The notes below the pieces were generated by a model, which saw only the letters and a list, made by a program, of their open reading frames with translations, had not been told where the DNA came from and made no database searches. A stretch of DNA of 64,000 nucleotides from UBA7803 sp036381275. GTDB taxonomy: Bacteria > Pseudomonadota > Gammaproteobacteria > Pseudomonadales > Azotimanducaceae. The stretch's first letter is position 1. Every line of letters begins with the position of its first letter. Made by a program: the position numbers and the translations under genes. The stretch spans positions 8,652-72,651 of the forward strand of contig DASVDC010000082.1 of the NCBI GenBank assembly GCA_036381275.1, in the 5' to 3' direction. This document shows, piece after piece, positions 24,441-32,578 of this stretch.

Positions 24441-25697
24441 ATGGCTTCATCCGGAAAGACCAGGACCCGCTCGGTCAAAAGCCCACGGGTGGCGCAGAAG
24501 CGCGACGTCAAGCTCGCCGAGATCGTGGTTGCGGCCACCCGGCTGTTCAACCGCCGGGGATTTCTGGCCACCACCATGGAGGAGATCGCTCAGGCCGTCG
24601 GGATGAACCCCGCGACGCTGTACCACTACGTGCAGAGCAAGGAGGACCTGGCCTACCGGGCCTATCTGCGAGGCTGCGAGCGACGGCACTCACAGCTTCA
24701 GTTCGCCAACGACCCGAAGCTGGACGGCCTGGGCCGCATCCGCCGCTTCCTCGAGTGCCTCCGTCAGCCGGACCACCGTCCGGCGATACTGTCCGAGGTC
24801 GGCGCGTTGCGGCCCGAGTGGGCCGATCACGTCCGGCGCATTCAGCGCGGCAACATCGCCATCGTGCAGAGCATGGTGGCCCGCGGCATCCGCGACGGTT
24901 CGGTGGCGCCCTCGGATCCGCAGCTCACGGGTATCGGGATACTGAGCGTCGTCGAGTGGATGGCCTTCTGGTACAACACGCGGCTCCCCTACTCGCTCGA
25001 CGACGCGATCTCGACGATCGAGGACGTGCTGATCAACGGCGTCACGCCGCCGGACGCGCAGCCGGTCGAAGTGGCCCCGATCACGCCGGCGTTTCCGCCG
25101 CAGCCCGCGCCCAACCCATTCGACCGCGCCGCCATGACGCAGGCAAAGCTCGAGCAGTTCCTGCGCACCGCAATGGAGTCGTTCAACGCCGTGGGGGTGC
25201 ACGCCACCTCGATCGACCAATGCGCAGCCAAGCTCAACCTGACGAAGGGTGCCTTCTACTACTACTTCCGCGACAAGGAGGAGTTGCTCTACCTCTGCTA
25301 CAAGCGGGCGCTGAGGCACAACTGGCAAGCAGCGGCTCACATCGAAACCGCCGATCCCGTCGAGCGCGAGCTCCTCTGGCGCCGCTCGCTCTTCGAGCGC
25401 CACATCAGCGAATACGGCCCGTTCCCCACCTACCATCACGTGACGTTCCTGAGGGAGGACCACCGGCGGGAGGTGATGGACGAGCTGATGCGTCAGCAGC
25501 AGACGGACGTGAACATCGTGCAGAAAGCCATGGACTCCGGCGTCTACCGGCCCATGGAGGCGTTCCTGGTCGAGAAGGTCCGTGCCGGCCTGACGAACTG
25601 GTTCCCCACCTGGTATTCGCAGGAAGGACGTGCGACCCCCTCCGAGGTGGCCGACAACCATTCCCGCCTGTTCCTCTACGGATTGAAGCCGAGGTAG
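24441..25697 (+). CDS. Tandem TetR regulator with two DNA-binding domains
   Basis: A 418-residue protein made of two complete TetR/AcrR units. The first helix-turn-helix is at about 43-62 (TTMEEIAQAVGMNPATLYHY), with its ligand domain to residue 200. A Pro-rich linker (202-226, PPDAQPVEVAPITPAFPPQP) joins the second unit, whose helix-turn-helix is at about 255-274 (ATSIDQCAAKLNLTKGAFYY). Normal TetR proteins are about 200 residues and dimerise; one such chain carries two DNA-reading heads. It is divergent from the PQQ dehydrogenase-hydrolase operon, its likely target. The inducer is unknown. Confidence 0.88.
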   Translation: MASSGKTRTRSVKSPRVAQKRDVKLAEIVVAATRLFNRRGFLATTMEEIAQAVGMNPATLYHYVQSKEDLAYRAYLRGCERRHSQLQFANDPKLDGLGRIRRFLECLRQPDHRPAILSEVGALRPEWADHVRRIQRGNIAIVQSMVARGIRDGSVAPSDPQLTGIGILSVVEWMAFWYNTRLPYSLDDAISTIEDVLINGVTPPDAQPVEVAPITPAFPPQPAPNPFDRAAMTQAKLEQFLRTAMESFNAVGVHATSIDQCAAKLNLTKGAFYYYFRDKEELLYLCYKRALRHNWQAAAHIETADPVERELLWRRSLFERHISEYGPFPTYHHVTFLREDHRREVMDELMRQQQTDVNIVQKAMDSGVYRPMEAFLVEKVRAGLTNWFPTWYSQEGRATPSEVADNHSRLFLYGLKPR

Positions 25698-25706
25698 CGG
25701 CTCGAC

Positions 25707-26309
25707 TCAGTCGCTGCTCTTCTGCCCATGCCGTTCGCGCTGGATTTCCCGTGCTTCCGCGGTCTTGCGCAGCATCACGTAGACGGCGCCGGTGCCACCG
25801 TGCTGACGCGCCGCGCTGTGGAACGCGATCACGTCCGGCACCTGGGTCAGCCAGTGCGCGACGAAGCTCTTGATCCGCGCGGGCGTCGGGCTCTTCTCAC
25901 CGCGGCCGTGCGAGACGAGCAGCGTGCGCCAGCCCTTGCGGCGTGACTGCTCGAGAAACTCGAACAGCGCGACGCGCGCTTCGCGCACGGTCAGCCGATG
26001 CAGATCGAGCCGGCCGTCGAGCGGATAGCGCCCGCCGCGCAGCTTCTTGAACACCTCGTTCTGCACGCCGTCCTTCTTCCACGAGAGCGTTTCACGCGGG
26101 TGCAGCAGCTTCACCTCGCCGAGGGTGAGGTAGTTCGGTTCCTCCGTGGCACTCGGCCGGCGCCCTTCGGCCGCCTCGCGCCGCTCGAGCTGCGCGGCGG
26201 TGACGTCCGGCCGCGCCGGCTCCGGCGCTACCCGCTTCTGCTCGAGCGGCACGACGTCGCTCATCGCTTCGCGGAACAGCGCATCGCCGTTTCGGTCGTC
26301 GCCGCTCAT
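25707..26309 (-). CDS. Smr domain endonuclease family protein
   Basis: A 200-residue protein. The N-terminal half is charged and contains the helper segment NYLTLGEVKLLHPRETLSWK. The C-terminal Smr domain spans about 105-190 with LDLHRLTVREARVALFEFLE, VSHGRGEKSPTP and the closing GGTGAVYVMLRK. Length and layout match the SmrA/YdaL group of stand-alone Smr nucleases acting on nucleic acid. The ATG overlaps the PhyH gene stop (ATGA), so they are co-translated, although a functional link is not obvious. Confidence 0.88.
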   Translation of the reverse strand: MSGDDRNGDALFREAMSDVVPLEQKRVAPEPARPDVTAAQLERREAAEGRRPSATEEPNYLTLGEVKLLHPRETLSWKKDGVQNEVFKKLRGGRYPLDGRLDLHRLTVREARVALFEFLEQSRRKGWRTLLVSHGRGEKSPTPARIKSFVAHWLTQVPDVIAFHSAARQHGGTGAVYVMLRKTAEAREIQRERHGQKSSD

Positions 26310-27094
26310 CACTCGACCGGGATGCTCGCGTACTGCGCCGAGCGGGTGCCCGGCAGCGGATGGTTGTCGGCCGCGTGGTACGTGAACACCGCCGACAGCT
26401 TCATGCGGTCGGTGAGGTTGCGTCCGGCGGCGTGGAAGGTCCGGCAATGGAAGAACACCACGTCGCCGGCGGACAGCTCGACAATCTGCGCCTCCTGGAT
26501 CAGCGCACGGTTCTCCGGCAATTCCGGGCGCAGGAACTTGGCCTCGTCGAGCCGGCTCGCGGCGAACACCTGCCGGTGCGTGCCCGGGATCAGCGCGAGC
26601 GCGCCGTTGTCCGCCGTCTCGTCGCCGAGCGCGATCCACAGCGACACCAGCTCCGGCCGCTCGAACGACCAGTAGCGCACATCCTGGTGCCAGTGCGTGA
26701 CGCTGCTGTACCCGGGCGCCTTGGTCATCACGCAGTTGTGATGACACTGCGACATCAGCACCTGCTCGGTGCCGATCAGCGCGCGCAGGTAGGCGCCGAC
26801 GGCGCTGCCGGTGATCACCGGCCGGAGCGCGGGGAAGCGTGAATAGGCGCTCAGCAGCCGGCGCGGCGTGTCGCCGCCCGGCGCCGTGCGACTCTCGGGC
26901 GCACCGGGATAGCCGACGTCCGCCTCGAACTCGGCCGGTGCGAGCACCGGGCAGAGCGCGCTGCGTACTTCGGCGACCACGGCTTCACAGACCGCCGGTG
27001 ACACGAGGCCCCGCACGATCAGATAGCCTTCGGTGGCGAATGCGGCGGCGGCCCGGTCGAGCTCGCCGACCGCGGGAAGGGTACTGCTGTTCAT
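26309..27094 (-). CDS. Phytanoyl-CoA dioxygenase (PhyH) family protein
   Basis: A 261-residue Fe(II)/2-oxoglutarate dioxygenase. The jelly-roll iron ligands are visible as HxD in THWHQDVRYW and the distal His in CRTFHAAGRN; the following Arg of NLTDRMK can bind 2-oxoglutarate. Family members hydroxylate acyl-CoAs, small metabolites or natural products, so the substrate is open. ATG 27094 is preferred over the TTG just before it. It lies 25 bases after the aldehyde dehydrogenase stop and overlaps the Smr gene, suggesting a three-gene operon. Confidence 0.87.
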   Translation of the reverse strand: MNSSTLPAVGELDRAAAAFATEGYLIVRGLVSPAVCEAVVAEVRSALCPVLAPAEFEADVGYPGAPESRTAPGGDTPRRLLSAYSRFPALRPVITGSAVGAYLRALIGTEQVLMSQCHHNCVMTKAPGYSSVTHWHQDVRYWSFERPELVSLWIALGDETADNGALALIPGTHRQVFAASRLDEAKFLRPELPENRALIQEAQIVELSAGDVVFFHCRTFHAAGRNLTDRMKLSAVFTYHAADNHPLPGTRSAQYASIPVE

Positions 27095-27119
27095 CAAGAG
27101 ACCCGCTACCGCGATGACT

Positions 27120-28553
27120 TCAACGCATCTGCTGGCGCACCGCCTTCAGCATCTTCTCGCCGTACGGCGGCCGCAGCCCGGCCAGCTCGGCGACGTCGAA
27201 TCGGCTCTGGTGGTACACGGCCTTCGCGTGGCTGAAGGTCCGGAATCCGTCGAAGCCGTGGTAGGCACCCATGCCGGAGGGACCGACACCGCCGAACGGC
27301 AGGTCTTCCTGAGACACGTGCATGATCACATCGTTCACTGTCACACCGCCTGACGTGGTGCGCTCGAGCACCCGGCGCTCCTCGGCGGCGTCGCGGCCGA
27401 AATAGTAGAGGCCGAGCGGGCGCGGCTTCGCGTTGATGTAGTCGATGGTCTCTTCGACGCGCTCGTAACCCTTCACCGGCAGAATCGGCCCGAAGATCTC
27501 CTCCTGCATCACCCGCAGGCTCTCATCGGGCTCGATGATCAGGCTCGGCGGCATCTTGTGGTGCGGCTGCTGACGGAAGTCCTCTCCCGCCGGGTTGATC
27601 TCGACCACCCGGGCACCGGCCTGGCGGGCCTCCTCCAGGTAGGCGCTGAGCCGCTCGTAGTGGCGCTGGTTGATGATCGAGGTGTAGTCCGGGTTGTCGA
27701 GCAACGTCGGGTACATGCGCGCGACGGAACGCTCGGTCGCCGCGACGAAATCGTCGATGCGCTCGCGCGGCACGAACACGTAGTCGGGCGCGAGACAGAT
27801 CTGGCCGGCGTTCAGCATCTTGCCGGTCATGATCGAATCGGTGGTCTTCTGCAGATCCGCCGAACGGCTCACCACCACCGGCGATTTACCGCCGAGCTCC
27901 AGGGTCACCGGCACCAGGTTCTCGGCGGCGGCGCGCATCACGTGCCGCGCGATGGAGGTGGCGCCGGTGAACAGCAGATGATCGAACGGCAGCGACGCGA
28001 AGTCCGCGCCGGTCTGCGGGCCGCCGGTGACCACGGCGACTTCCTTCTCGTCGAACGCGGTCGGGAAGATCTCGGCCAGCAGCGCCGACGTCGCCGGGGT
28101 GTACTCGGACGGCTTGATCATGCAGCGGTTGCCGGCGGCGAGCACGCCGGCGAGCGGCGTGAAGGTGAGGTTCACCGGGAAGTTCCACGGGCTGATCACG
28201 CCCACCACGCCGAGCGGCTGATACTCGACCCGGGCCTTGGCGCCGAGCAGATTCAGCGGAAACGGCCCGACCTTACGCTTCTCCGGACGCATCCAGCGCT
28301 CCACGTGCTTCTGCGCGTGGCGGAGCGGCCCGACGGAGCCAGCCACGTCGGTGAACAGCGACTGATGCTCGCTGCGGTGGCCGAAGTCGTCCCTCATCGC
28401 CTCGACCAGCCGCTTCTCGTGGGTCTTCAGCAACCCGATCGCGCGTTCCAGGCGGTCGCGCCGGGCGGCGGCGCCGGGCGGCCCTTCGCGCAGGTAGTCC
28501 TGGCGCTGCCGCTCCAGCAGGCTCAGCATCTGCTCGCGTGGGGTTTCGTTCAT
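27120..28553 (-). CDS. Aldehyde dehydrogenase (coniferyl-aldehyde dehydrogenase-like)
   Basis: A 477-residue NAD(P)-dependent aldehyde dehydrogenase. The fold is complete: VISPWNFPVNLTFTPLAGVL, the catalytic Glu in LVPVTLELGGKSP, the nucleophile Cys in LNAGQICLAPDYVF, and the EEIFGPILPVK and PFGGVGPSGMG motifs. The early ERAIGLLKTHEKRLVEAMRD and the C-terminal MLKAVRQQMR place it in the class-3-like/coniferyl aldehyde dehydrogenase group. The ATG at 28553 follows GGAGAGA. It is the first gene of an ALDH-PhyH-Smr cluster; the aldehyde is unknown. Confidence 0.92.
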   Translation of the reverse strand: MNETPREQMLSLLERQRQDYLREGPPGAAARRDRLERAIGLLKTHEKRLVEAMRDDFGHRSEHQSLFTDVAGSVGPLRHAQKHVERWMRPEKRKVGPFPLNLLGAKARVEYQPLGVVGVISPWNFPVNLTFTPLAGVLAAGNRCMIKPSEYTPATSALLAEIFPTAFDEKEVAVVTGGPQTGADFASLPFDHLLFTGATSIARHVMRAAAENLVPVTLELGGKSPVVVSRSADLQKTTDSIMTGKMLNAGQICLAPDYVFVPRERIDDFVAATERSVARMYPTLLDNPDYTSIINQRHYERLSAYLEEARQAGARVVEINPAGEDFRQQPHHKMPPSLIIEPDESLRVMQEEIFGPILPVKGYERVEETIDYINAKPRPLGLYYFGRDAAEERRVLERTTSGGVTVNDVIMHVSQEDLPFGGVGPSGMGAYHGFDGFRTFSHAKAVYHQSRFDVAELAGLRPPYGEKMLKAVRQQMR

Positions 28554-28635
28554 GGGCGTCTCTCCAGCAGGGTCGCCGCGACCGTTCGCCGACATGATAC
28601 TGGATCGCGAGGGCGGAGCGGTGAGCGAGCGCTCG

Positions 28636-28908
28636 CTACCGGGCGGGGAACGTCTGCTCCAGCACGGGTTCGCGGTTCACGTCGATGCGCAGGCGCCGTT
28701 CGCTCGGCCAGAAGCGCGCTTCCACGTAGTGGTGCTCTTCCCACTCGAGCTCGACGTTGGTCCAGACGTAGCGCGGCTCGCGCTCGCCGGGCTCACGGCG
28801 CTTGCGCAGACAGCCGTCGAGCCAGAGCTCGAGCGCACCATCGGCGCCGATGCGTACCTGGAACGTCTTGTGTCGGTGCCGGAATTCGACCGCCTGGTGC
28901 AACCTCAC
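28636..28908 (-). CDS. Small hypothetical beta-rich protein
   Basis: A 90-residue protein not recognised by name. It reads as a compact beta-sandwich: AVEFRHRHKTFQVRIGADGA, LELWLDGCLRKRRE, YVWTNVELEWEEHHYVEARF and a final LRIDVNREPVLEQ. The pattern is reminiscent of FAIM-like domains, but this is only an impression. GTG 28908 is two bases after GGAGC; TTG 28902, eight bases after AGGAG, gives a better spacing and an 88-residue product. It lies between the radical SAM gene and the ALDH operon on the same strand. Confidence 0.65.
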   Translation of the reverse strand: MRLHQAVEFRHRHKTFQVRIGADGALELWLDGCLRKRREPGEREPRYVWTNVELEWEEHHYVEARFWPSERRLRIDVNREPVLEQTFPAR

Positions 28909-28966
28909 CGCTCCTGATGCCGGTTGCGCCCATGCTTGCCGAGCCGGCCCGCCGCGTCCAGCCCGG

Positions 28967-30136
28967 TCAGAACAGGTCCATCTGCCGGTGGCCGGGGGGC
29001 CGGAACAGGTCGGTGCGCAGCTCCTCCTGGCCCCGACCTTCCTGCTCCAGCCCGAACCGCTTGACCGCCGCGGCGAAGCGCCGGCCGATCAGGTCGGCGA
29101 ACACGCCTTCGCCGCGCATGCGCCGGCCCCAGGTCGAGTCGTACGCCTTGCCGCCGCGCGAGGCTCGGATCGCGCTCATCACCCGCTCGGCCCGCATCGG
29201 GTAGTGGACCGCGAGCCAGTCCTCGAACAGCGGCGCCACCTCGAGCGGCAGCCGCAGCAGGATGTAGTTCGCGCGCGACGCGCCGGCCTCGGCGGCCGCC
29301 TGCACCATCGCCTCGATCTCGTGGTCGTTCAGGAACGGGATCACCGGCGCCACCATCACGCCCGTCGGCACGCCCGCATCGGAAAGCTCCCGGATCATCC
29401 TGAGCCGTGCCGCCGGCCCGGCCGCCCGCGGCTCGAGCCGGGTCTTCAGCTCGTTGTCGAGGGTGGTGAGGCTGACCGCGACGGACGCCAGCCCGCGCCG
29501 CGCCAGCTCGCTCAGCAGGTCCAGGTCGCGCAGGATGAGCTGGCCTTTGGTGACGATGGTCACCGGATGGTTGTGCTCGAGCAGCACCTCGAGCACCGTC
29601 CGGGTCACCCGCTGGGTCTTTTCCGCCGGCTGGTACGGATCGGTGTTGGTGCCCATCGCGATCGGCCGGCAGCGATAGCCCGGCTTGCCGAGCTCGGCGA
29701 TCAGCGTCTCGCGCACGCCGGTCTTGTAGAAGATGCGGGTCTCGAAGTCGATGCCGGGCGACAGGTCGAGATAGGCGTGGGTCGGGCGCGCGAAGCAGTA
29801 GATGCAGCCGTGCTCGCAGCCCTTGTACGGGTTGATCGAGCGGTCGAAGGGAATGTCCGGCGACTGGTTGCGGGTGATCAGCCGGCGGGTCGCGTCCGGA
29901 TACAGCTCCGTGGCCACCTCGACGCCGGAATCCACACCCGCAGCCGGACCGCCGGGCGCTTCAGCCGTCTCCCAGCCGTCGCTCTCCGCCTCGCTGTGGG
30001 TCGGCAGGTACCGGCTCGCCCGGTTGCTGTTCGCACCGCGCCCCTTGATGACGATCCTGCCCTGGCTCGCGTCGCCGCCGCCAGCCGGCGCGGCGGGAAC
30101 GCCCATGCCGGGCGACTGAAAACCCCGCTTGCGCAT
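28967..30136 (-). CDS. PA0069-family radical SAM protein
   Basis: A 389-residue radical SAM enzyme. The cluster motif is CEHGCIYCFARPTHAYL, in the NPYKGCEHGC setting of the PA0069/YgcA-like group related to spore photoproduct lyase. Other family segments are IDFETRIFYK, PIAMGTNTDPYQPAEK, TIVTKGQLILRDLDLL and the C-terminal TWGRRMRGEGVFADLI. The reaction is unknown; DNA lesion repair is a guess from the relationship. A canonical LexA box lies 16 bases upstream of the ATG, so it is probably an SOS gene. Confidence 0.9.
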   Translation of the reverse strand: MRKRGFQSPGMGVPAAPAGGGDASQGRIVIKGRGANSNRASRYLPTHSEAESDGWETAEAPGGPAAGVDSGVEVATELYPDATRRLITRNQSPDIPFDRSINPYKGCEHGCIYCFARPTHAYLDLSPGIDFETRIFYKTGVRETLIAELGKPGYRCRPIAMGTNTDPYQPAEKTQRVTRTVLEVLLEHNHPVTIVTKGQLILRDLDLLSELARRGLASVAVSLTTLDNELKTRLEPRAAGPAARLRMIRELSDAGVPTGVMVAPVIPFLNDHEIEAMVQAAAEAGASRANYILLRLPLEVAPLFEDWLAVHYPMRAERVMSAIRASRGGKAYDSTWGRRMRGEGVFADLIGRRFAAAVKRFGLEQEGRGQEELRTDLFRPPGHRQMDLF

Positions 30137-30151
30137 AGGCCCGGATCATAG

Positions 30152-30167
30152 CTGTACGCCTGTACAG
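30152..30167. promoter_or_regulatory. LexA (SOS) box upstream of the radical SAM gene
   Basis: CTGTACGCCTGTACAG fits the gammaproteobacterial LexA consensus CTGT-N8-ACAG, with the favoured TA after the right arm. It sits 16 bases before the radical SAM start codon and 58 bases before the divergent gene at 30226, so LexA could control either or both. Confidence 0.7.
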
Positions 30168-30225
30168 TATCAAGCGGCGAGACGCTGCCATTAGACTGGA
30201 ATGCTTCGGGTGGACACAGCCTTCG

Positions 30226-31068
30226 ATGAGCCGATCACCAAGCCAGGGAGCACCCGGGCGGGTTTCCGCGCGTGCGCACGGCGGCCGCGCGCGCCGTCGC
30301 CGCGGCCGGCTCGAGGCGCTGCCGACGCTGCTGCTCATAGCGGCCGGGGTCGGCGGTTGCATGTCCCGCCCCGCCGACCCCGCGGTGATGGACTCGCTGG
30401 CCGAGATGGAGATCCGCGTCCGCCTGCTGCAGTCGGAGCTGACCGAGCTGCGCCGCGCAATGGCCGATACCGAGAGCCGCGCGCGCGAGGCCGAGCCGCC
30501 CGGCGCCGTGCAGGAGATGCTCGAGACGCGGCTCGACACGCTGCAGGCACGGATCGACGCGCTGCCCGAGGCGTTCGCGGCCGTTTGCCCGGCGCGCTCG
30601 CAGCCGGCGGTGAACCCCCAGTGCGAGCCGAAGATCCAGCGCGTGGTGGTGAGCGGCGACAAGCTGGTCGTCGGCGAGGTGGAGCGGGTCTGGGTCGAGC
30701 CGCCGGGCGCATTCCTGGAAGCGCGCATCGACGCCGGCGCCGAGCTCAGCTTCATCGCGGCCGAGGAGCCGATGGAATTCGAGCGCGACGGCAACAAGTG
30801 GATCCGCTTCGGCGTGACCGTGGACGAGCAGACCGTGAGCGTGGAACGGCCGCTGAAGCGGTTCGCCCGGGCGCGCAACGAGCGCCGGCCGATCGTGGAC
30901 CTGCGCGTTCAGCTCGGCGATGCGCGCGAGAACGTCGAGTTCGCGCTGATCGATCTGTCCGGCCAGGAGCAGCGGGTGGTGCTCGGCCGCAATTTCCTCA
31001 CCGACGTGGCGCTGCTCGACGTGGGACGGCAGCACGTGCAGCCGCGCTTCCCGGCCCCGAAGCGCTGA
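30226..31068 (+). CDS. Membrane-anchored ATP-dependent zinc protease/retropepsin-like protein
   Basis: A 280-residue protein. The N-terminal LEALPTLLLIAAGVGGC looks like a lipoprotein signal, though the long basic lead makes the true start uncertain. A coiled coil follows (about 50-105, MDSLAEMEIRVRLLQSELTE). Residues about 135-280 form the RimB/Zn_protease (PF05618) retropepsin-like domain. Its active-site loop reads ARIDAGAELSFIAA, where the usual form is DTGA. The end FALIDLSGQEQRVVLGRNFL matches the family. It begins a three-gene module with an inactive transglutaminase-7TM protein and a RimK-like ligase. Confidence 0.85.
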   Translation: MSRSPSQGAPGRVSARAHGGRARRRRGRLEALPTLLLIAAGVGGCMSRPADPAVMDSLAEMEIRVRLLQSELTELRRAMADTESRAREAEPPGAVQEMLETRLDTLQARIDALPEAFAAVCPARSQPAVNPQCEPKIQRVVVSGDKLVVGEVERVWVEPPGAFLEARIDAGAELSFIAAEEPMEFERDGNKWIRFGVTVDEQTVSVERPLKRFARARNERRPIVDLRVQLGDARENVEFALIDLSGQEQRVVLGRNFLTDVALLDVGRQHVQPRFPAPKR

Positions 31069-31087
31069 CGGTGCCGCCAGATCCTCG

Positions 31088-32578
31088 ATGAGCCGTCGCG
31101 GGCCATTCCTGTTCTTCGTCGTCCTGCTGTTTCTGCTCGGGATCGGCACGGCCTACTACCGGCACGAGTCGTACTACATCCCGTTCCTGCCCGGCGCCCA
31201 GCAGACCGTCTGGCAGGTGGAAGCGCGGGTCGAATACGTCGCCGACGGCGGCCCGACACAGGTGTTCCTGACCCTGCCGCCGGAGCAATCGGGCTTCCGG
31301 CTGATCGGTGAATCGAGCGCCTCGTCCGGCTTCGGCTTCGAAATCACCGCCGACAGTCACCAGCGCCGGGCCCACTGGACGCGGCGTTCCGCCGTTGGCC
31401 AGCAGGTGCTGTTCTACCAGCTCGACTTCGTCCAGGACCCGACCCACGAGGTGGAGCCGGCCGCGGCCGGCGAGCCGGAGACCCAGACCTGGGACGAACC
31501 CTACCAGACCGCCGCGTATCAGCTCCTGCAGTCCGTGCTGCCGATCTCGGCGGACGCGGAATCGCTCGCCCAGCAGCTCGCCTTCGAGATGAGCCGGCGC
31601 GGCGCCAACCAGAACCTGAGCCTGCTGCTCGACCGATACCGCCCGCCGGTGCTGATGGCGAGCCTGCTGAACGCCGCCGGCGTGCCCGCCCGCACCGTAC
31701 AGGTGCTCGAGCTGCAGGACGGCAGGCGTCGCCAGGACCTGCGGGAGCTCGTGCAGGTGTGGGACGAGCACAGCTGGCGCCTGTTCGATCCGCTCCGCGG
31801 GCAGGTGGACGACGAGAATCTGCTGCTCTGGCAGACGGCTTCGCCCGCGGTGCTCGAGGTGCTCGGCGGCTCACGCAGCCGGGTCACGTTCAGCATGATC
31901 AGCCAGACGCGCCCCGCATCGACCCTGATCGATCAGAACCAACCGGGCTTCGCCCTTTCGCTGTACAGCCTGCCGGTGGCCGAGCAGGGCATGTTCAAGA
32001 TGATCATGCTGCTGCCGGTGGGGGCGCTGGTCGTGGTGGTGATGCGGATCCTGGTGGGGCTGAAAACCTCCGGCACGTTCATGCCGGTGCTGATCGCGCT
32101 CGCGTTCCTGCAGACCGAGCTGGTTCCGGGCGTGGTCAGCTTCCTGATCGTGGTGGCGATCGGCCTGATGATCCGCTCGTACCTGTCGTCGCTGAACCTG
32201 CTGCTGGTGGCGCGCATCGCGACGCTGGTGGTCGTGGTGATCGGCATCATCACGGTCTTCAGCGTGCTGAGCTATCAGGCAGGGCTGATGGAGGGCCTGA
32301 CGATCACGTTCTTCCCGATGATCATCCTGGCCTGGACCATCGAGCGGATGTCCATCACCTGGGAGGAGCAGGGCCCGCGCGAGGTGCTGGTGGCCGGCGG
32401 CGGGAGCCTGCTGGTCGCGGTGCTGGCCTTTCTCGTGATGGATCAAACGGTGACGCGTCACCTCGCGTTCAACTTCCCGGAGCTGAACCTGTGCGTGCTC
32501 GCAGTGATTCTGCTGCTCGGCCGTTACACCGGCTACCGGCTGCTCGAGCTGCACCGCTTCGCGGTGTTCGCCCGATGA
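31088..32578 (+). CDS. Inactive transglutaminase fused to seven-transmembrane domain
   Basis: A 496-residue membrane protein. A signal anchor (PFLFFVVLLFLLGIGTAY) is followed by a periplasmic transglutaminase-like domain (about 150-270). That domain has LSLLLDRYRPPVLMASLLNA where the catalytic Cys would lie, so it is inactive. The C-terminal half (about 300-490) has about seven transmembrane helices, with GLKTSGTFMPVLIALAFLQT and ERMSITWEEQGPREVL loops. This architecture is known from genome studies to accompany a RimK-like ligase and a retropepsin-like protein, as here. It overlaps the ligase start (ATGA). Function unknown. Confidence 0.88.
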   Translation: MSRRGPFLFFVVLLFLLGIGTAYYRHESYYIPFLPGAQQTVWQVEARVEYVADGGPTQVFLTLPPEQSGFRLIGESSASSGFGFEITADSHQRRAHWTRRSAVGQQVLFYQLDFVQDPTHEVEPAAAGEPETQTWDEPYQTAAYQLLQSVLPISADAESLAQQLAFEMSRRGANQNLSLLLDRYRPPVLMASLLNAAGVPARTVQVLELQDGRRRQDLRELVQVWDEHSWRLFDPLRGQVDDENLLLWQTASPAVLEVLGGSRSRVTFSMISQTRPASTLIDQNQPGFALSLYSLPVAEQGMFKMIMLLPVGALVVVVMRILVGLKTSGTFMPVLIALAFLQTELVPGVVSFLIVVAIGLMIRSYLSSLNLLLVARIATLVVVVIGIITVFSVLSYQAGLMEGLTITFFPMIILAWTIERMSITWEEQGPREVLVAGGGSLLVAVLAFLVMDQTVTRHLAFNFPELNLCVLAVILLLGRYTGYRLLELHRFAVFAR

